A stretch of DNA of 64,000 bases from Aeolococcus sp035552595. Lineage in GTDB: Bacteria > Chloroflexota > Dormibacteria > Aeolococcales > Aeolococcaceae. A program made the translations under genes and the position numbers. Shown here piece after piece: positions 32,792 through 40,739 of this stretch. Below the pieces are notes generated by a model. That model was not told the DNA's origin. It did not search any database and worked only from the letters and a program-made list of their open reading frames with translations. Position 1 is the stretch's first letter, and each line of letters starts with the position of its first letter. Location of the stretch: positions 25,435-89,434 of the forward strand of contig DASZKZ010000032.1 of NCBI GenBank assembly GCA_035552595.1, given 5' to 3'.

Positions 32792-35400
32792 GCCCCGCTC
32801 CCGCCGGCGCGGCCGACCGCCTCGCGGATCACGGCGATCCCGTGCTCTCTCGTGGCCGGGTCCTTGATCCCGCCTCGGCCGAAGTCCGGACGACCACCGC
32901 CCCGGCCCCCCATCAGCTGGGCCGCGCTGGCGGCGAGCGCGCCGGCGTCGACGCCGCGCTCCCGTGCCGCGGCGCCCACCTTGATGGCGAAGCTGGCGGT
33001 GCCGACCACCACCGCGACGCCGTCACCGCCGAGCGTCTCCGCGTAGATGCGGTCGGTGGCCTCGATGACGGCGTCACCGTCCCCATCGACAGGGAGCTGG
33101 GCGTACCTGAGGCCGCCGAGTTGCTCGACTGCGATGTCGGTGAGCAGGCTGCCCTGTCCGGCCACACCGGCCGTGAGCGGCCTGGCACGCCTCGCCCGCT
33201 CGAGCTCTCGTCGCGTGGCACGAAGCTGCTCCTGCAGGGCGGAGACGCGCTCCGGGACCTCGACCGGGCGAGCCTTGAGGCCGCGCGCGGTCTGCTGGAG
33301 CACGTCGCCTGTCTCCCGCCAGCGCTGCTCGGCGGACTCGCCGACGACCATCTCGATGCGCCGCACGCCCTGGCCGATGCTGCTCTCCGCCACGATCATG
33401 GCGGCCCCCATGTCACCGGCGCGGCCGACGTGGGTTCCACCGCAGAGCTCGCGCGACCAGCCGCCGAAGTCGACCACCCGGACCTGCTCGCCGTACCTCT
33501 CGTCGATGAGGGCGATGGCCCCGCTGGCCTTGGCCTCGGGAAGTGTCATGACGTCGACGGCACGCGGCGGGTTGGCACGGATGTGCTGGTTGACACGCGC
33601 CTCGATGTCGTGCAGCTCCGCCGGGCTCAGCGCGCGCGCAAAGGAGAAGTCGAAGGTGGCGTGGTCGGGACCCACCAGAGACCCGCGTTGCACGATGGCG
33701 CCGCCCAGCACCTCGCGCAGAGCCTGGTTGAGGAAGTGGGTGGCGCTGTGATGTCGGGCCACCTGGGCGCGGCGCTGGCCGTCGACCACCGCCCGCACCT
33801 CGGAGCCGCGGGCCAGCGTGCCCTGCTCCACGCGCACGCTGTGGATGCGAGCGCCGCCGGCGTAGGTGGTGTCCAGGACTCGCGCCCTGCCGCCGTCGAA
33901 GACCAGGTCGCCGGTGTCCCCCACCTGGCCGCCCGCCTCGGCGTAGAAGGGGCTGGTGTCGAGGATCACGCCGTCCTCGGCACCGGCGGGGAGAAGGTCG
34001 CGGGAGTCGGCGCCGCCGATGCGCAGCACGGTCGCCGGGCTCTCCAGCACGTCGTAACCCACGAACACGGTGCTGGGCAGCTGCGGCGCTGCGTCGAATC
34101 CGATCGGCACGCGTGCCGCCTTGCTCCGCGCCCGCTGCTCGGCCATGGCGGCGTCGAATCCGGCGCGGTCGACGGCGACGCCTCGCTCGCGGGCCATCTC
34201 CACAGTCATCTCGATGGGCAGACCATAGGTGTCATGGAGCCGGAACGCCTCCTCGCCGGCGATGGTTCCGGCTCCGGAGTCGAGCAGGGCGGTGAGGCGA
34301 TCGGCGCCCGCGTCGAGCGTGCGGGCGAACCCGGCCTCCTCCGCCTCGAGGGTGCGCTCGACGAGCTGGCGGTTCTCGACGATCTCAGGGTAGGCCTCGC
34401 CCATGGCGTCGACCACGGCCGCCACGGACGGGGCCAGGCCTCCTGACAGCCCGATGCGGCGTCCGTGTATGGCGGCTCTACGGATCACCCGGCGGAGCAC
34501 GTAGCCGCGCGCCTCGTTCCCGGGGAGGACGCCGTCAGCGATGAGGAAGGTGGCCGCCCGGGTGTGGTCGGCGAGGACGTGCAGGCTGGGGGTGCGCCCT
34601 GGGGTCTCGGGCGCGGCGTCCGCCCGGCTGGCGAACGAGGAGACGATGCCGGCGAAGTGGTCCGTCTCGTAGTCGCTGCGGACTCCCTGCACCACCGCGG
34701 CGAGACGGTCGAGGCCCATGCCGGTGTCGACCGTCTTCTTGGGCAGTGGATTGCGGTTGCCCGCCTGGTCCTGGTTGAACTCCATGAAGACGAGGTTCCA
34801 GAGCTCCACCCAGCGGTTGCCGCCACACTCGTCCTCGGGCAGGCAGTCCTCGCGGCCGCAGGAGCAGGGGGCGCCCCAATCCCAGTGGATCTCGCTGTCG
34901 TACCCGCACGGCCCGGTCGGTCCCGCCTCCCACCAGTTGTCCGGCATCCGCGAGATGCCCTCTGGACCAACCCCGATGACCGCCTGCCAGAGGCGCTCGG
35001 ATTCGGTGTCGTCGGGAAAGACGCTCGGGCGCAGGCGCTTGGGGTCGAGTCCGTAGCCAGCGGTGAGCAGGTCCCAGGCGAGGCCGATCGCCTCCTTCTT
35101 GAAGTAGCCGCCGATCGACCAGTTGCCGAGCATCTCGAAGAAGGTGTGATGGGTGTCATCGCCGACCTCGGCGATGTCGTCGAGCAGGCCCTGCCCCCGG
35201 AAACATTTCTGGCAGGAGACCAGGAGCGGCGAGGGAGGCTCCACCTCTCCGGTGATGTAGGGCTTGAGCGGGACCATCCCGGCCACGTTGAAGAGCAGGG
35301 ACGGATCGTCGTGGGTGATCAGCGATGCGCTCGCCAGACGATGGTGTCCGTGGTCTTCGAAGTAGCGGAGAAAGCGTTCCCGGATCTCGTGGGTGCGCAA
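32788..35400 (-). CDS. alaS: Alanyl-tRNA synthetase
   Basis: Charges tRNA-Ala and edits mischarged Ser and Gly. The ~870-residue protein begins RTHEIRERFLRYFEDHGH and has motif 2 (CFRGQGLLDD), the class II core with TGMGLDRLAAVVQG, and the editing domain zinc site HHSATHFLN plus CGGTHVGRAGD. It ends with a DHHA1 domain (GGRGGGRPDFGRGG). I take the TTG at 35398-35400 as start because it falls exactly at the usual AlaRS N-terminus and a TACAAT -10 lies upstream. The frame stays open to a GTG at 35475 and a 25-residue extension cannot be excluded. Confidence 0.96.
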   Translation of the reverse strand: MRTHEIRERFLRYFEDHGHHRLASASLITHDDPSLLFNVAGMVPLKPYITGEVEPPSPLLVSCQKCFRGQGLLDDIAEVGDDTHHTFFEMLGNWSIGGYFKKEAIGLAWDLLTAGYGLDPKRLRPSVFPDDTESERLWQAVIGVGPEGISRMPDNWWEAGPTGPCGYDSEIHWDWGAPCSCGREDCLPEDECGGNRWVELWNLVFMEFNQDQAGNRNPLPKKTVDTGMGLDRLAAVVQGVRSDYETDHFAGIVSSFASRADAAPETPGRTPSLHVLADHTRAATFLIADGVLPGNEARGYVLRRVIRRAAIHGRRIGLSGGLAPSVAAVVDAMGEAYPEIVENRQLVERTLEAEEAGFARTLDAGADRLTALLDSGAGTIAGEEAFRLHDTYGLPIEMTVEMARERGVAVDRAGFDAAMAEQRARSKAARVPIGFDAAPQLPSTVFVGYDVLESPATVLRIGGADSRDLLPAGAEDGVILDTSPFYAEAGGQVGDTGDLVFDGGRARVLDTTYAGGARIHSVRVEQGTLARGSEVRAVVDGQRRAQVARHHSATHFLNQALREVLGGAIVQRGSLVGPDHATFDFSFARALSPAELHDIEARVNQHIRANPPRAVDVMTLPEAKASGAIALIDERYGEQVRVVDFGGWSRELCGGTHVGRAGDMGAAMIVAESSIGQGVRRIEMVVGESAEQRWRETGDVLQQTARGLKARPVEVPERVSALQEQLRATRRELERARRARPLTAGVAGQGSLLTDIAVEQLGGLRYAQLPVDGDGDAVIEATDRIYAETLGGDGVAVVVGTASFAIKVGAAARERGVDAGALAASAAQLMGGRGGGRPDFGRGGIKDPATREHGIAVIREAVGRAGGSGA

Positions 35401-35460
35401 ACGCCCGTCCCATGTGTGGGGCCCGCGGGCGCGAGCCGATGATGTGGGGGAATCGGCGCA

Positions 35461-35466
35461 ATTGTA
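35461..35466 (-). promoter_or_regulatory. Possible -10 element for alaS
   Basis: TACAAT is read on the minus strand about 60 bases before the TTG start of alaS, within the gap downstream of the sigma gene. No convincing -35 hexamer lies 17 bases further upstream, so the call rests on the -10 match and position alone. If used, it would start the transcript inside the longer open frame and favour the TTG start. Confidence 0.3.
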
Positions 35467-35499
35467 GCCGGTCACCGGCGTAGCGCCCGCCGCGCGAGC

Positions 35500-36324
35500 T
35501 CAAACCGCGGCGCCGTCCCCCATCTCGCGGCGAAGATGGTCGACGGCTGCCCGCTGCAGTCGCGACACGTGCATCTGGGAGATCCCCAGGCGCTTGGCGA
35601 CCTCTGTCTGGGGGAGCTCCTCGACGAAGCGCAGCGCCATGATCTCGCGCTCGCGCGGATTGAGGTGCGCCATGGCCTGCTCGAGGAGGGAGCGCATCTC
35701 GACGCGATCCAGGTTGCTGTCCTCGGAGCCGAGCCGCTCGCCGAGGGTGAGGGCCTCGTCCGTCCGCCCCGCCGGGGCCGCCTCCAGAGACACGGTGTGC
35801 TGGGCCGGGGACACCTCGAGCGCGGCCAGCACGTCCTCCGGCTCGAGCCCGAGGCGCTCGCCGATCTCGCTGATGCTCGGCGCCCGACCCAGCTCGCCGG
35901 TCAGCTGCTGGGCGGCCGCATTGACCCGGAGCAGGTTCTCCTGGAGCCGCCGCGGCACCCGTACCGCCCAGGACCGATCGCGGAAATACCGGCGGATCTC
36001 ACCCATGATCGTCGGGGTGGCGAACGTGCTGAACTCGTTCTCCAGAGAGGGATCGAAGCGCTCGATGGCATGGATCAGGCCCAGGAAGCCCACCTGTTCG
36101 ATGTCCTCGAGCGGCTCGCCCCGGTTGGCGAAGCGCCGAGCGATGTAGTGGACCAGATCCGAGTTCAGGTCCACCAGCTGGTCGCGAACCGCCGGATCGC
36201 GGGTCTCGGCATAGGTCCGGAGGAGGCGGCGCACCGCGTCGCGGCGCACGCTCGGCGCCGGCTTGGGGATGGTTCGCGCTCTCTCGGTGCTCGCCGCCCC
36301 GTCGTCACGGGGCACGGGGCTCAC
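35500..36324 (-). CDS. RNA polymerase sigma factor, SigB/SigF type
   Basis: A 274-residue group 3 sigma-70 factor. Region 2 reads DLVHYIARRFANRGEPLED, then IEQVGFLGLIHAIERFDPSL and FATPTIMGEIRRYFRDRSW, the block typical of SigB/SigF/SigG factors. Region 3 is RRLQENLLRVNAAAQQL, and region 4 includes LNPREREIMALRF and the helix-turn-helix QTEVAKRLGISQMHVSRLQR. SigB/SigF factors recognise GTTT-N(14-16)-GGGTA promoters and serve general stress or sporulation programmes. The GTG at 36324 overlaps the anti-sigma-like gene stop (GTGA), so both are made from one message. A matching promoter lies directly upstream of the pair. Confidence 0.92.
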   Translation of the reverse strand: MSPVPRDDGAASTERARTIPKPAPSVRRDAVRRLLRTYAETRDPAVRDQLVDLNSDLVHYIARRFANRGEPLEDIEQVGFLGLIHAIERFDPSLENEFSTFATPTIMGEIRRYFRDRSWAVRVPRRLQENLLRVNAAAQQLTGELGRAPSISEIGERLGLEPEDVLAALEVSPAQHTVSLEAAPAGRTDEALTLGERLGSEDSNLDRVEMRSLLEQAMAHLNPREREIMALRFVEELPQTEVAKRLGISQMHVSRLQRAAVDHLRREMGDGAAV

Positions 36325-36779
36325 GAAGCTTTGTACTTCGTCAGCCGGACGCGCAGACCACCGGTGCGCTCGTCGACCCTGTAACTGTGGTCGTCGACGA
36401 ACAGCCCCATGAGCCGCAGCGCCAGATCGGTGGCGGCGGCCACCTCCTCGCGCTCCCGCTCGACCGCCTGGGCTACTGCCTGCGCCCTCACCGCAGCCGC
36501 CCTGGCGACCACCTCGCGGGCACAGCTGCTGTGCACCTGCACCTCGAGGCGCGTTCCCTCGACGGTGAACGCCAGGCGGATCTGACCGGCGCCCACGCCA
36601 CCCACCCGCAGGGCGCAGGCGATGGCGTTCTCGCACGCCTGGGCGACGGCGATGGTCAGGTCGTGCACCGCTTCGACGTCGAAGCCCGCCACCGCGGCAA
36701 ATGCCGAGGCGGCCCGCTTGGCGACGACGATGTACGCCGGGTCGGCCGGCAGACGGAGCTCAGATGTGGTCCGTGTCAT
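36321..36779 (-). CDS. RsbW/SpoIIAB-like anti-sigma factor with degenerate kinase site
   Basis: A 152-residue GHKL (HATPase_c) protein encoded just before, and coupled to, its presumed sigma factor. The fold is recognisable in LPADPAYIVVAKRAASAF, the helix TIAVAQACENAIACA (42-56) and the ending GGLRVRLTKYK. Active kinases have Glu four residues before the N-box Asn, but here Gln47 precedes Asn51. The DxGxG ATP-binding box, expected after LEVQV, reads HSSCAREVV. It probably still binds the sigma factor but may not phosphorylate a partner. No anti-anti-sigma gene is in the window. ATG 36779 chosen; upstream in-frame codons are non-conserved. Confidence 0.75.
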   Translation of the reverse strand: MTRTTSELRLPADPAYIVVAKRAASAFAAVAGFDVEAVHDLTIAVAQACENAIACALRVGGVGAGQIRLAFTVEGTRLEVQVHSSCAREVVARAAAVRAQAVAQAVEREREEVAAATDLALRLMGLFVDDHSYRVDERTGGLRVRLTKYKAS

Positions 36780-36791
36780 CCTGGTTGAGAA

Positions 36792-36817
36792 GTACCCCCT
36801 GTCAGCGTTGGTCAAAC
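36792..36817 (-). promoter_or_regulatory. SigB/SigF-type promoter of the anti-sigma/sigma operon
   Basis: On the minus strand GTTTGA (36817-36812) is separated by 14 bases from GGGTAC (36797-36792), a near-perfect SigB/SigF-class promoter (GTTTAA-N14-15-GGGTAT; mycobacterial SigF GTTT-N16-GGGTA). The expected start of transcription falls around 36785, about six bases before the ATG of the anti-sigma gene. The operon encodes a sigma factor of exactly the class that reads such promoters, so autoregulation is the natural inference. Confidence 0.65.
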
Positions 36818-37002
36818 GGTCGCCTGTCCACCTCGGGGCCCCCCAACGCCGCTTCGGCAGCATCCCGGCCCTGGGCGACGGCCAGATCGATCTCATCGGC
36901 CCGCTGCTGTGAGCGCTGGCGCTCGCCGGCGCGCCAGTAGACGATCACTCCCGCCACGGTGGCGGCGGCGATGAGACCCGAACGGCCGAAGGGAAAACGC
37001 AG
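36802..37002 (-). CDS. Possible small membrane protein, start codon unclear
   Basis: A minus-strand frame with protein-like composition: a basic residue cluster, one hydrophobic helix (GLIAAATVAGVIVYW) and a polar Glu/Asp/Arg-rich tail ending PFDQR. It lies between the 87-residue membrane protein gene and the anti-sigma gene. No ATG, GTG or TTG precedes the helix in frame near a ribosome-binding site; GTG 36957 would start inside the helix, and the coordinates here begin at an in-frame CTG. Its stop codon falls inside the SigB-type promoter. It may be a real small gene with a rare start, a decayed gene, or chance. Confidence 0.3.
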   Translation of the reverse strand: MRFPFGRSGLIAAATVAGVIVYWRAGERQRSQQRADEIDLAVAQGRDAAEAALGGPEVDRRPFDQR

Positions 37003-37031
37003 GGCGATGCTCCAGGTGGGCGGTGGCGGGA

Positions 37032-37295
37032 TTATCGACCACCCAGCCGTCGCGGGGCGGTGAGAGCCAGGCCGACCGCCTCGGCGAGCCCGATCCCGAC
37101 CACGTCCGCCGCCGGGTGGACGGTTCCCAGCACGGGGCCGCCGTGCCCGCTCAGAGCCACCAGCTCGGCCGCCAGCAAGCCCAGCGCCGCGCAGACCAGG
37201 GCCACCAGGTAGTTGCCGCGACGCGGCACCAGGAGGCGGGTGAGCTGGGCCGCGATGGCCACGATCAGGACGGCGAGGACGATGCCGGGGCTCAC
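37032..37295 (-). CDS. Small membrane protein (87 aa), unknown function
   Basis: Hydrophobic protein with three predicted membrane segments: IVLAVLIVAIAAQLTRLL, YLVALVCAALGLLAAELVAL and a third around VVGIGLAEAVGLALTA. GTG start. The layout recalls small GlsB/YeaQ-type or other three-helix membrane proteins, but no signature is clear enough to name it. It lies alone downstream of a 269-base gap after aspS and upstream of the stress sigma operon. Confidence 0.6.
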   Translation of the reverse strand: MSPGIVLAVLIVAIAAQLTRLLVPRRGNYLVALVCAALGLLAAELVALSGHGGPVLGTVHPAADVVGIGLAEAVGLALTAPRRLGGR

Positions 37296-37564
37296 CGGCC
37301 CAGCCTAAGCGAGCCGGTGGAGAGCCGGCCTCGACGGGGTGGTCGGAACGACTAGCACCCGGCGGCCACGCCGTCCCGGGCTGAGCCCGAGTAACCAGGT
37401 GGGATCCCGCACGACGCCTTTCCCCATCCACGCGCACCGTGCGGAGGCCCGGGGTTGAGCGGACGAATATGAGGTTCCCGATGCGTTTGATGTTGGTCCA
37501 GCCGCGTATGGATGGCTGCGACCAGCCGGGTGCCGACGACGATCCTACCGCACCGTCCCCCGAT
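37296..37564. other. Intergenic region between aspS and the 87-aa membrane protein gene
   Basis: A 269-base gap downstream of aspS and upstream of the small membrane protein gene. It contains a short inverted repeat CGGGCT-G-AGCCCG around 37377-37390. I see no long open frame with protein-like composition, no tRNA, no SigB-type promoter and no U-tract terminator. Confidence 0.5.
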
Positions 37565-39358
37565 TCAACCCTCGCCGCGCGGCGCCCCGGGAGCGGCGCG
37601 CAGAGCCAGGCCGAGTTCGGCGAGCTGGGCCTCCTCCACGGGTGCGGGCGCCCCGGTCATGGGCTCCTGTGCCTGCTGGTTCTTGGGGAAGGCGATGACG
37701 TCGCGGATGTTGTCCTCGCCGAGCCCCTCCATGACCAGCCGCTCGACCCCGGCGGCGAACCCGCCGTGGGGCGGAACACCGTACTCGAACGCCTCAAGGA
37801 GAAAGCCGAACTTGCGCTGCGCCGCCTCGGCGTCGATCCCCATGGCGGCGAACACGCGCTCCTGCACCACGGGGTCGGTGATCCGGATGCTGCCGCTGCC
37901 GATCTCGCGGCCGTTGAGCACGATGTCGTAGGCACGAGACCGGACGCGCAGGGGATCGCTTTCGAGCAGGTCGATGTCGTCGCGGTGGAGCATGGTGAAG
38001 GGATGGTGCAGAGGTGTCACCGCACCCGTCTGCTCATCGAGCTCGAACATGGGAAATTCGGTCACCCAGACCATCGCCAGCCGGTCGGGATCGGCGAGCG
38101 ACCGCTCCCTGGCGAGGTGGGAGCGCAGCGCTCCCAGGGCCGCGGCCACCACCGCAGGCCGGTCGGCCACCATCAGCACGGCGTCACCGACATCCGCGCC
38201 GGTGCGGCTGCCGATGGCCTCGAGCTCGTGGGGGCTGAAGAACTTGGCGATGCCCCCCTCCCAGCCGTGGTCACGGCGCCACAGGTACGCCAGCCCGCGC
38301 GCCTTGAAGGTGCGCACCACGTCGGTGAGCCGTCCCTCGATGTCGCCCCGGGTGAGGTCGCCTCCGCCGGGGACGGCGATGCCCTTGACCACTCCGCCGG
38401 CGGAGACGGCGTCGGCGAAGACGCGAAAGCCGCTGGAACGGACCGTTTCGGTGAGGTCGCGCAGCTCGACGCCGAAGCGCACGTCCGGCTTGTCGACCCC
38501 GTAGCGGTCCATGGCCTCGCGCCAGCTGAGGCGCGGGAATGGCGTGACGATCGTCCCGCGAAATCCGCTCGCCGACCATGCTGAGGAGATGGCCCGCTCG
38601 AGAACCGCGAAGACATCCTCCTCGTCGACGAACGACATCTCGAGGTCCAGCTGGGTGAACTCCGGCTGGCGGTCGGCGCGGAGGTCCTCATCACGCATGC
38701 AGCGTGCGATCTGGAAGTAGCGGTCGAGACCCGCGACCATGCAGAGCTGCTTGTAGAGCTGCGGTGACTGGGGCAGCGCGTAGAAGCTGCCGTGCTGGAG
38801 GCGGCTGGGCACCAGGTAGTCCCGCGCCCCCTCGGGTGTGGCCCGGATCATCATCGGAGTCTCGATCTCCATGAAGCCCATCTCCCCCATCACGCTGCGC
38901 AGGTGCGCGATGAACGTGGCCCGGGCTCGGAGGTTGCCCTGCAGGCGGGGGCGCCGCAAGTCGAGATAGCGGTGGCGCAGACGCAGCGACTCGTCGACAT
39001 CCGCCTCCTCGTTGACCGGGAACGGCGGCGTCCTGGCCACCGACAGCACTTCGCACTCGTCCGCATGCAGCTCCACCTCACCGGTGGCGAGACGGGGGTT
39101 GACGTTGTGCTCCTCCCGAGGGCGCAGGGCGCCGCGGACGCGCATCACATACTCGAGCCGCACGCCCTGGGTCGCGGCGTGGGCGGGCGGCGCTGCCTCG
39201 GGGTTGATGACCACCTGGAGCACGCCACTGTGGTCGCGGAGGTCGAGAAAGATCAGCCCACCATGATCGCGACGGCGGTCCACCCATCCGTAGACAGTCA
39301 TGACGGCGCCGGCGTCGGCGACCCGCGGAGCTCCGCAGGGCGTCCGCTGGGTGCTCAA
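37565..39358 (-). CDS. aspS: Aspartyl-tRNA synthetase
   Basis: Charges tRNA-Asp. The 597-residue bacterial-type enzyme has the N-terminal OB anticodon domain (VYGWVDRRRDHGGLIFLDLRD), motif 2 (RCMRDEDLRADRQPEFTQLD), the bacterial GAD insertion, and motif 3 (GGFAAGVERLVMEGLG). The start is the TTG at 39356-39358: it gives the usual RTPCG N-terminus of AspRS and forms TTGA with the hisS stop. The long upstream extension of the frame is antisense to hisS. No gatCAB is in the window, so whether the enzyme also serves tRNA-Asn cannot be judged. Confidence 0.96.
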   Translation of the reverse strand: MSTQRTPCGAPRVADAGAVMTVYGWVDRRRDHGGLIFLDLRDHSGVLQVVINPEAAPPAHAATQGVRLEYVMRVRGALRPREEHNVNPRLATGEVELHADECEVLSVARTPPFPVNEEADVDESLRLRHRYLDLRRPRLQGNLRARATFIAHLRSVMGEMGFMEIETPMMIRATPEGARDYLVPSRLQHGSFYALPQSPQLYKQLCMVAGLDRYFQIARCMRDEDLRADRQPEFTQLDLEMSFVDEEDVFAVLERAISSAWSASGFRGTIVTPFPRLSWREAMDRYGVDKPDVRFGVELRDLTETVRSSGFRVFADAVSAGGVVKGIAVPGGGDLTRGDIEGRLTDVVRTFKARGLAYLWRRDHGWEGGIAKFFSPHELEAIGSRTGADVGDAVLMVADRPAVVAAALGALRSHLARERSLADPDRLAMVWVTEFPMFELDEQTGAVTPLHHPFTMLHRDDIDLLESDPLRVRSRAYDIVLNGREIGSGSIRITDPVVQERVFAAMGIDAEAAQRKFGFLLEAFEYGVPPHGGFAAGVERLVMEGLGEDNIRDVIAFPKNQQAQEPMTGAPAPVEEAQLAELGLALRAAPGAPRGEG

Positions 39359-40626
39359 CCGGCCGGCTCCTGCAGCGCGGCTCGCAGCTCCTGGGCCACC
39401 GCGTCGAGGGCGCTCTCGTCGTCGATCGTCTGCTGCACGCGTTTCTGAAGGTTGCGCAGCACCAGCCCGCCGTCGAGACCGACGATCAGGACCAGCAGCG
39501 CCCCGAGCCTGCCGGCGTCGCGCAGCTTCTTGTCGAGCTTGCGGTCGGTGAGGTCGGTGATCACCGAGGTGCGCTGGCGCAGCTCCCGGGCCAGTCCGCG
39601 CGCGCGCTCGGCTGCGTCCGGCCCCACTGTGCAGATCACCAGCTGCGCCTGCGGCTGGGGCGGCGGCGCCACGCCCTGGTCGGTGGCGATGCGGAGCAGC
39701 CGCTCGACTCCGAGCGCATATCCCACGCCGGGCGTCGGCGGAAATCCCAGCTCCTCGGCCAGGCCGTCGTAGCGGCCGCCCCCTCCGAGCGCGTTCTGGG
39801 CACCCGCGAGCGATGTGTGCCAGAACTCGAACGCGGTGTCCGCGTAGTAGTCGAGGCCGCGCACCAGGCGCTGGTTGCGGGTGTGGGGCACGCCGGCTCC
39901 GTCCAGGTACGCGGTGACGGCCGCGAAGTACGCGCGGCTGAGCTCGCTGAGGTGGTCTCCCAGCAGAGGCGCGTCCTCGACGTACTGGATGTCCTTCTTG
40001 CAATCGAGCAGGCGCAGGGGATTGACGTCGAGACGGCGCCGGCAGTCGGCGCACAGCGAGTCGCGAAGTGGCGTGTAGTAAGCGCGGAGCGCGTCACGGT
40101 AGCGGAGACGGTCGTCCCGGTCGCCCAGGCTGTTGATCTGCAGGACGACACCCTCGATGCGCAGCTCCGTCATGAATCGCCAGGCCAGCTCGATGACCTC
40201 GGCGTCGTAGCACGGGTCTCGCTCGCCGATGCACTCCACCCCGACCTGGTGGAACTGGCGACGCCGGAGGTCCTGAGGACGGTCGTAGCGGAACATCGCC
40301 ATGGCGTAACGCACCCGCACCGGGCGGACCCGTTGATCGAGGTGCGCGCCCAGCACCGCGCGCAGCACCGGGGCGGTGCCCTCGGGGCGCAGGGTCAGCG
40401 ATCGCCCCTTGTGGTCGCTGAAGGTGTACATCTCCTTGTCGACGATGTCGGTACCGCTGCCGACACCGCGGGCGAACAGCTCCGTGGACTCGAAGACAGG
40501 TGTGTCGATCAGCTGGTAGCCGTAGCCGCCGGCCATGGTGGCGTGCCCCTCGTGGAGCCATCGCCAGGCGGGCGCCTCGTCAGGCAGGAGGTCGTGGGTT
40601 CCCCGCGGCGGTGCGATCGGGCTCAT
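39355..40626 (-). CDS. hisS: Histidyl-tRNA synthetase
   Basis: Charges tRNA-His. The 423-residue class II enzyme starts PPRGTHDLLPDE, has motif 2 (VRYAMAMFRYDRPQ) and QFHQVGVECIG. The histidine-specific motifs VRGLDYYADTAFEFW and ALGGGGRYDGLAEELG follow, and it ends in the anticodon-binding domain. ATG 40626 is chosen; the open frame extends 23 codons further. hisS-aspS pairing is common. It lies 113 bases downstream of rel, with TACACT about 15 bases before the ATG as a possible -10. Confidence 0.96.
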   Translation of the reverse strand: MSPIAPPRGTHDLLPDEAPAWRWLHEGHATMAGGYGYQLIDTPVFESTELFARGVGSGTDIVDKEMYTFSDHKGRSLTLRPEGTAPVLRAVLGAHLDQRVRPVRVRYAMAMFRYDRPQDLRRRQFHQVGVECIGERDPCYDAEVIELAWRFMTELRIEGVVLQINSLGDRDDRLRYRDALRAYYTPLRDSLCADCRRRLDVNPLRLLDCKKDIQYVEDAPLLGDHLSELSRAYFAAVTAYLDGAGVPHTRNQRLVRGLDYYADTAFEFWHTSLAGAQNALGGGGRYDGLAEELGFPPTPGVGYALGVERLLRIATDQGVAPPPQPQAQLVICTVGPDAAERARGLARELRQRTSVITDLTDRKLDKKLRDAGRLGALLVLIVGLDGGLVLRNLQKRVQQTIDDESALDAVAQELRAALQEPAG

Positions 40627-40739
40627 GGCCGACCGAGTGTACCGGCGCCCCGGCAACGACCGATCGACGGCCGTCGAGCCCAGAGCGGGGAGCACCGCCG
40701 AGAAGGAGGGCCTGGCCCTCTACGCAGCCCTCTCCGTGG

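Noticed and set aside
39359..40054. Long N-terminal extension of the aspS frame
   Set aside because: Antisense-like Arg/Pro sequence within hisS; the TTG at 39358 gives the proper AspRS N-terminus.
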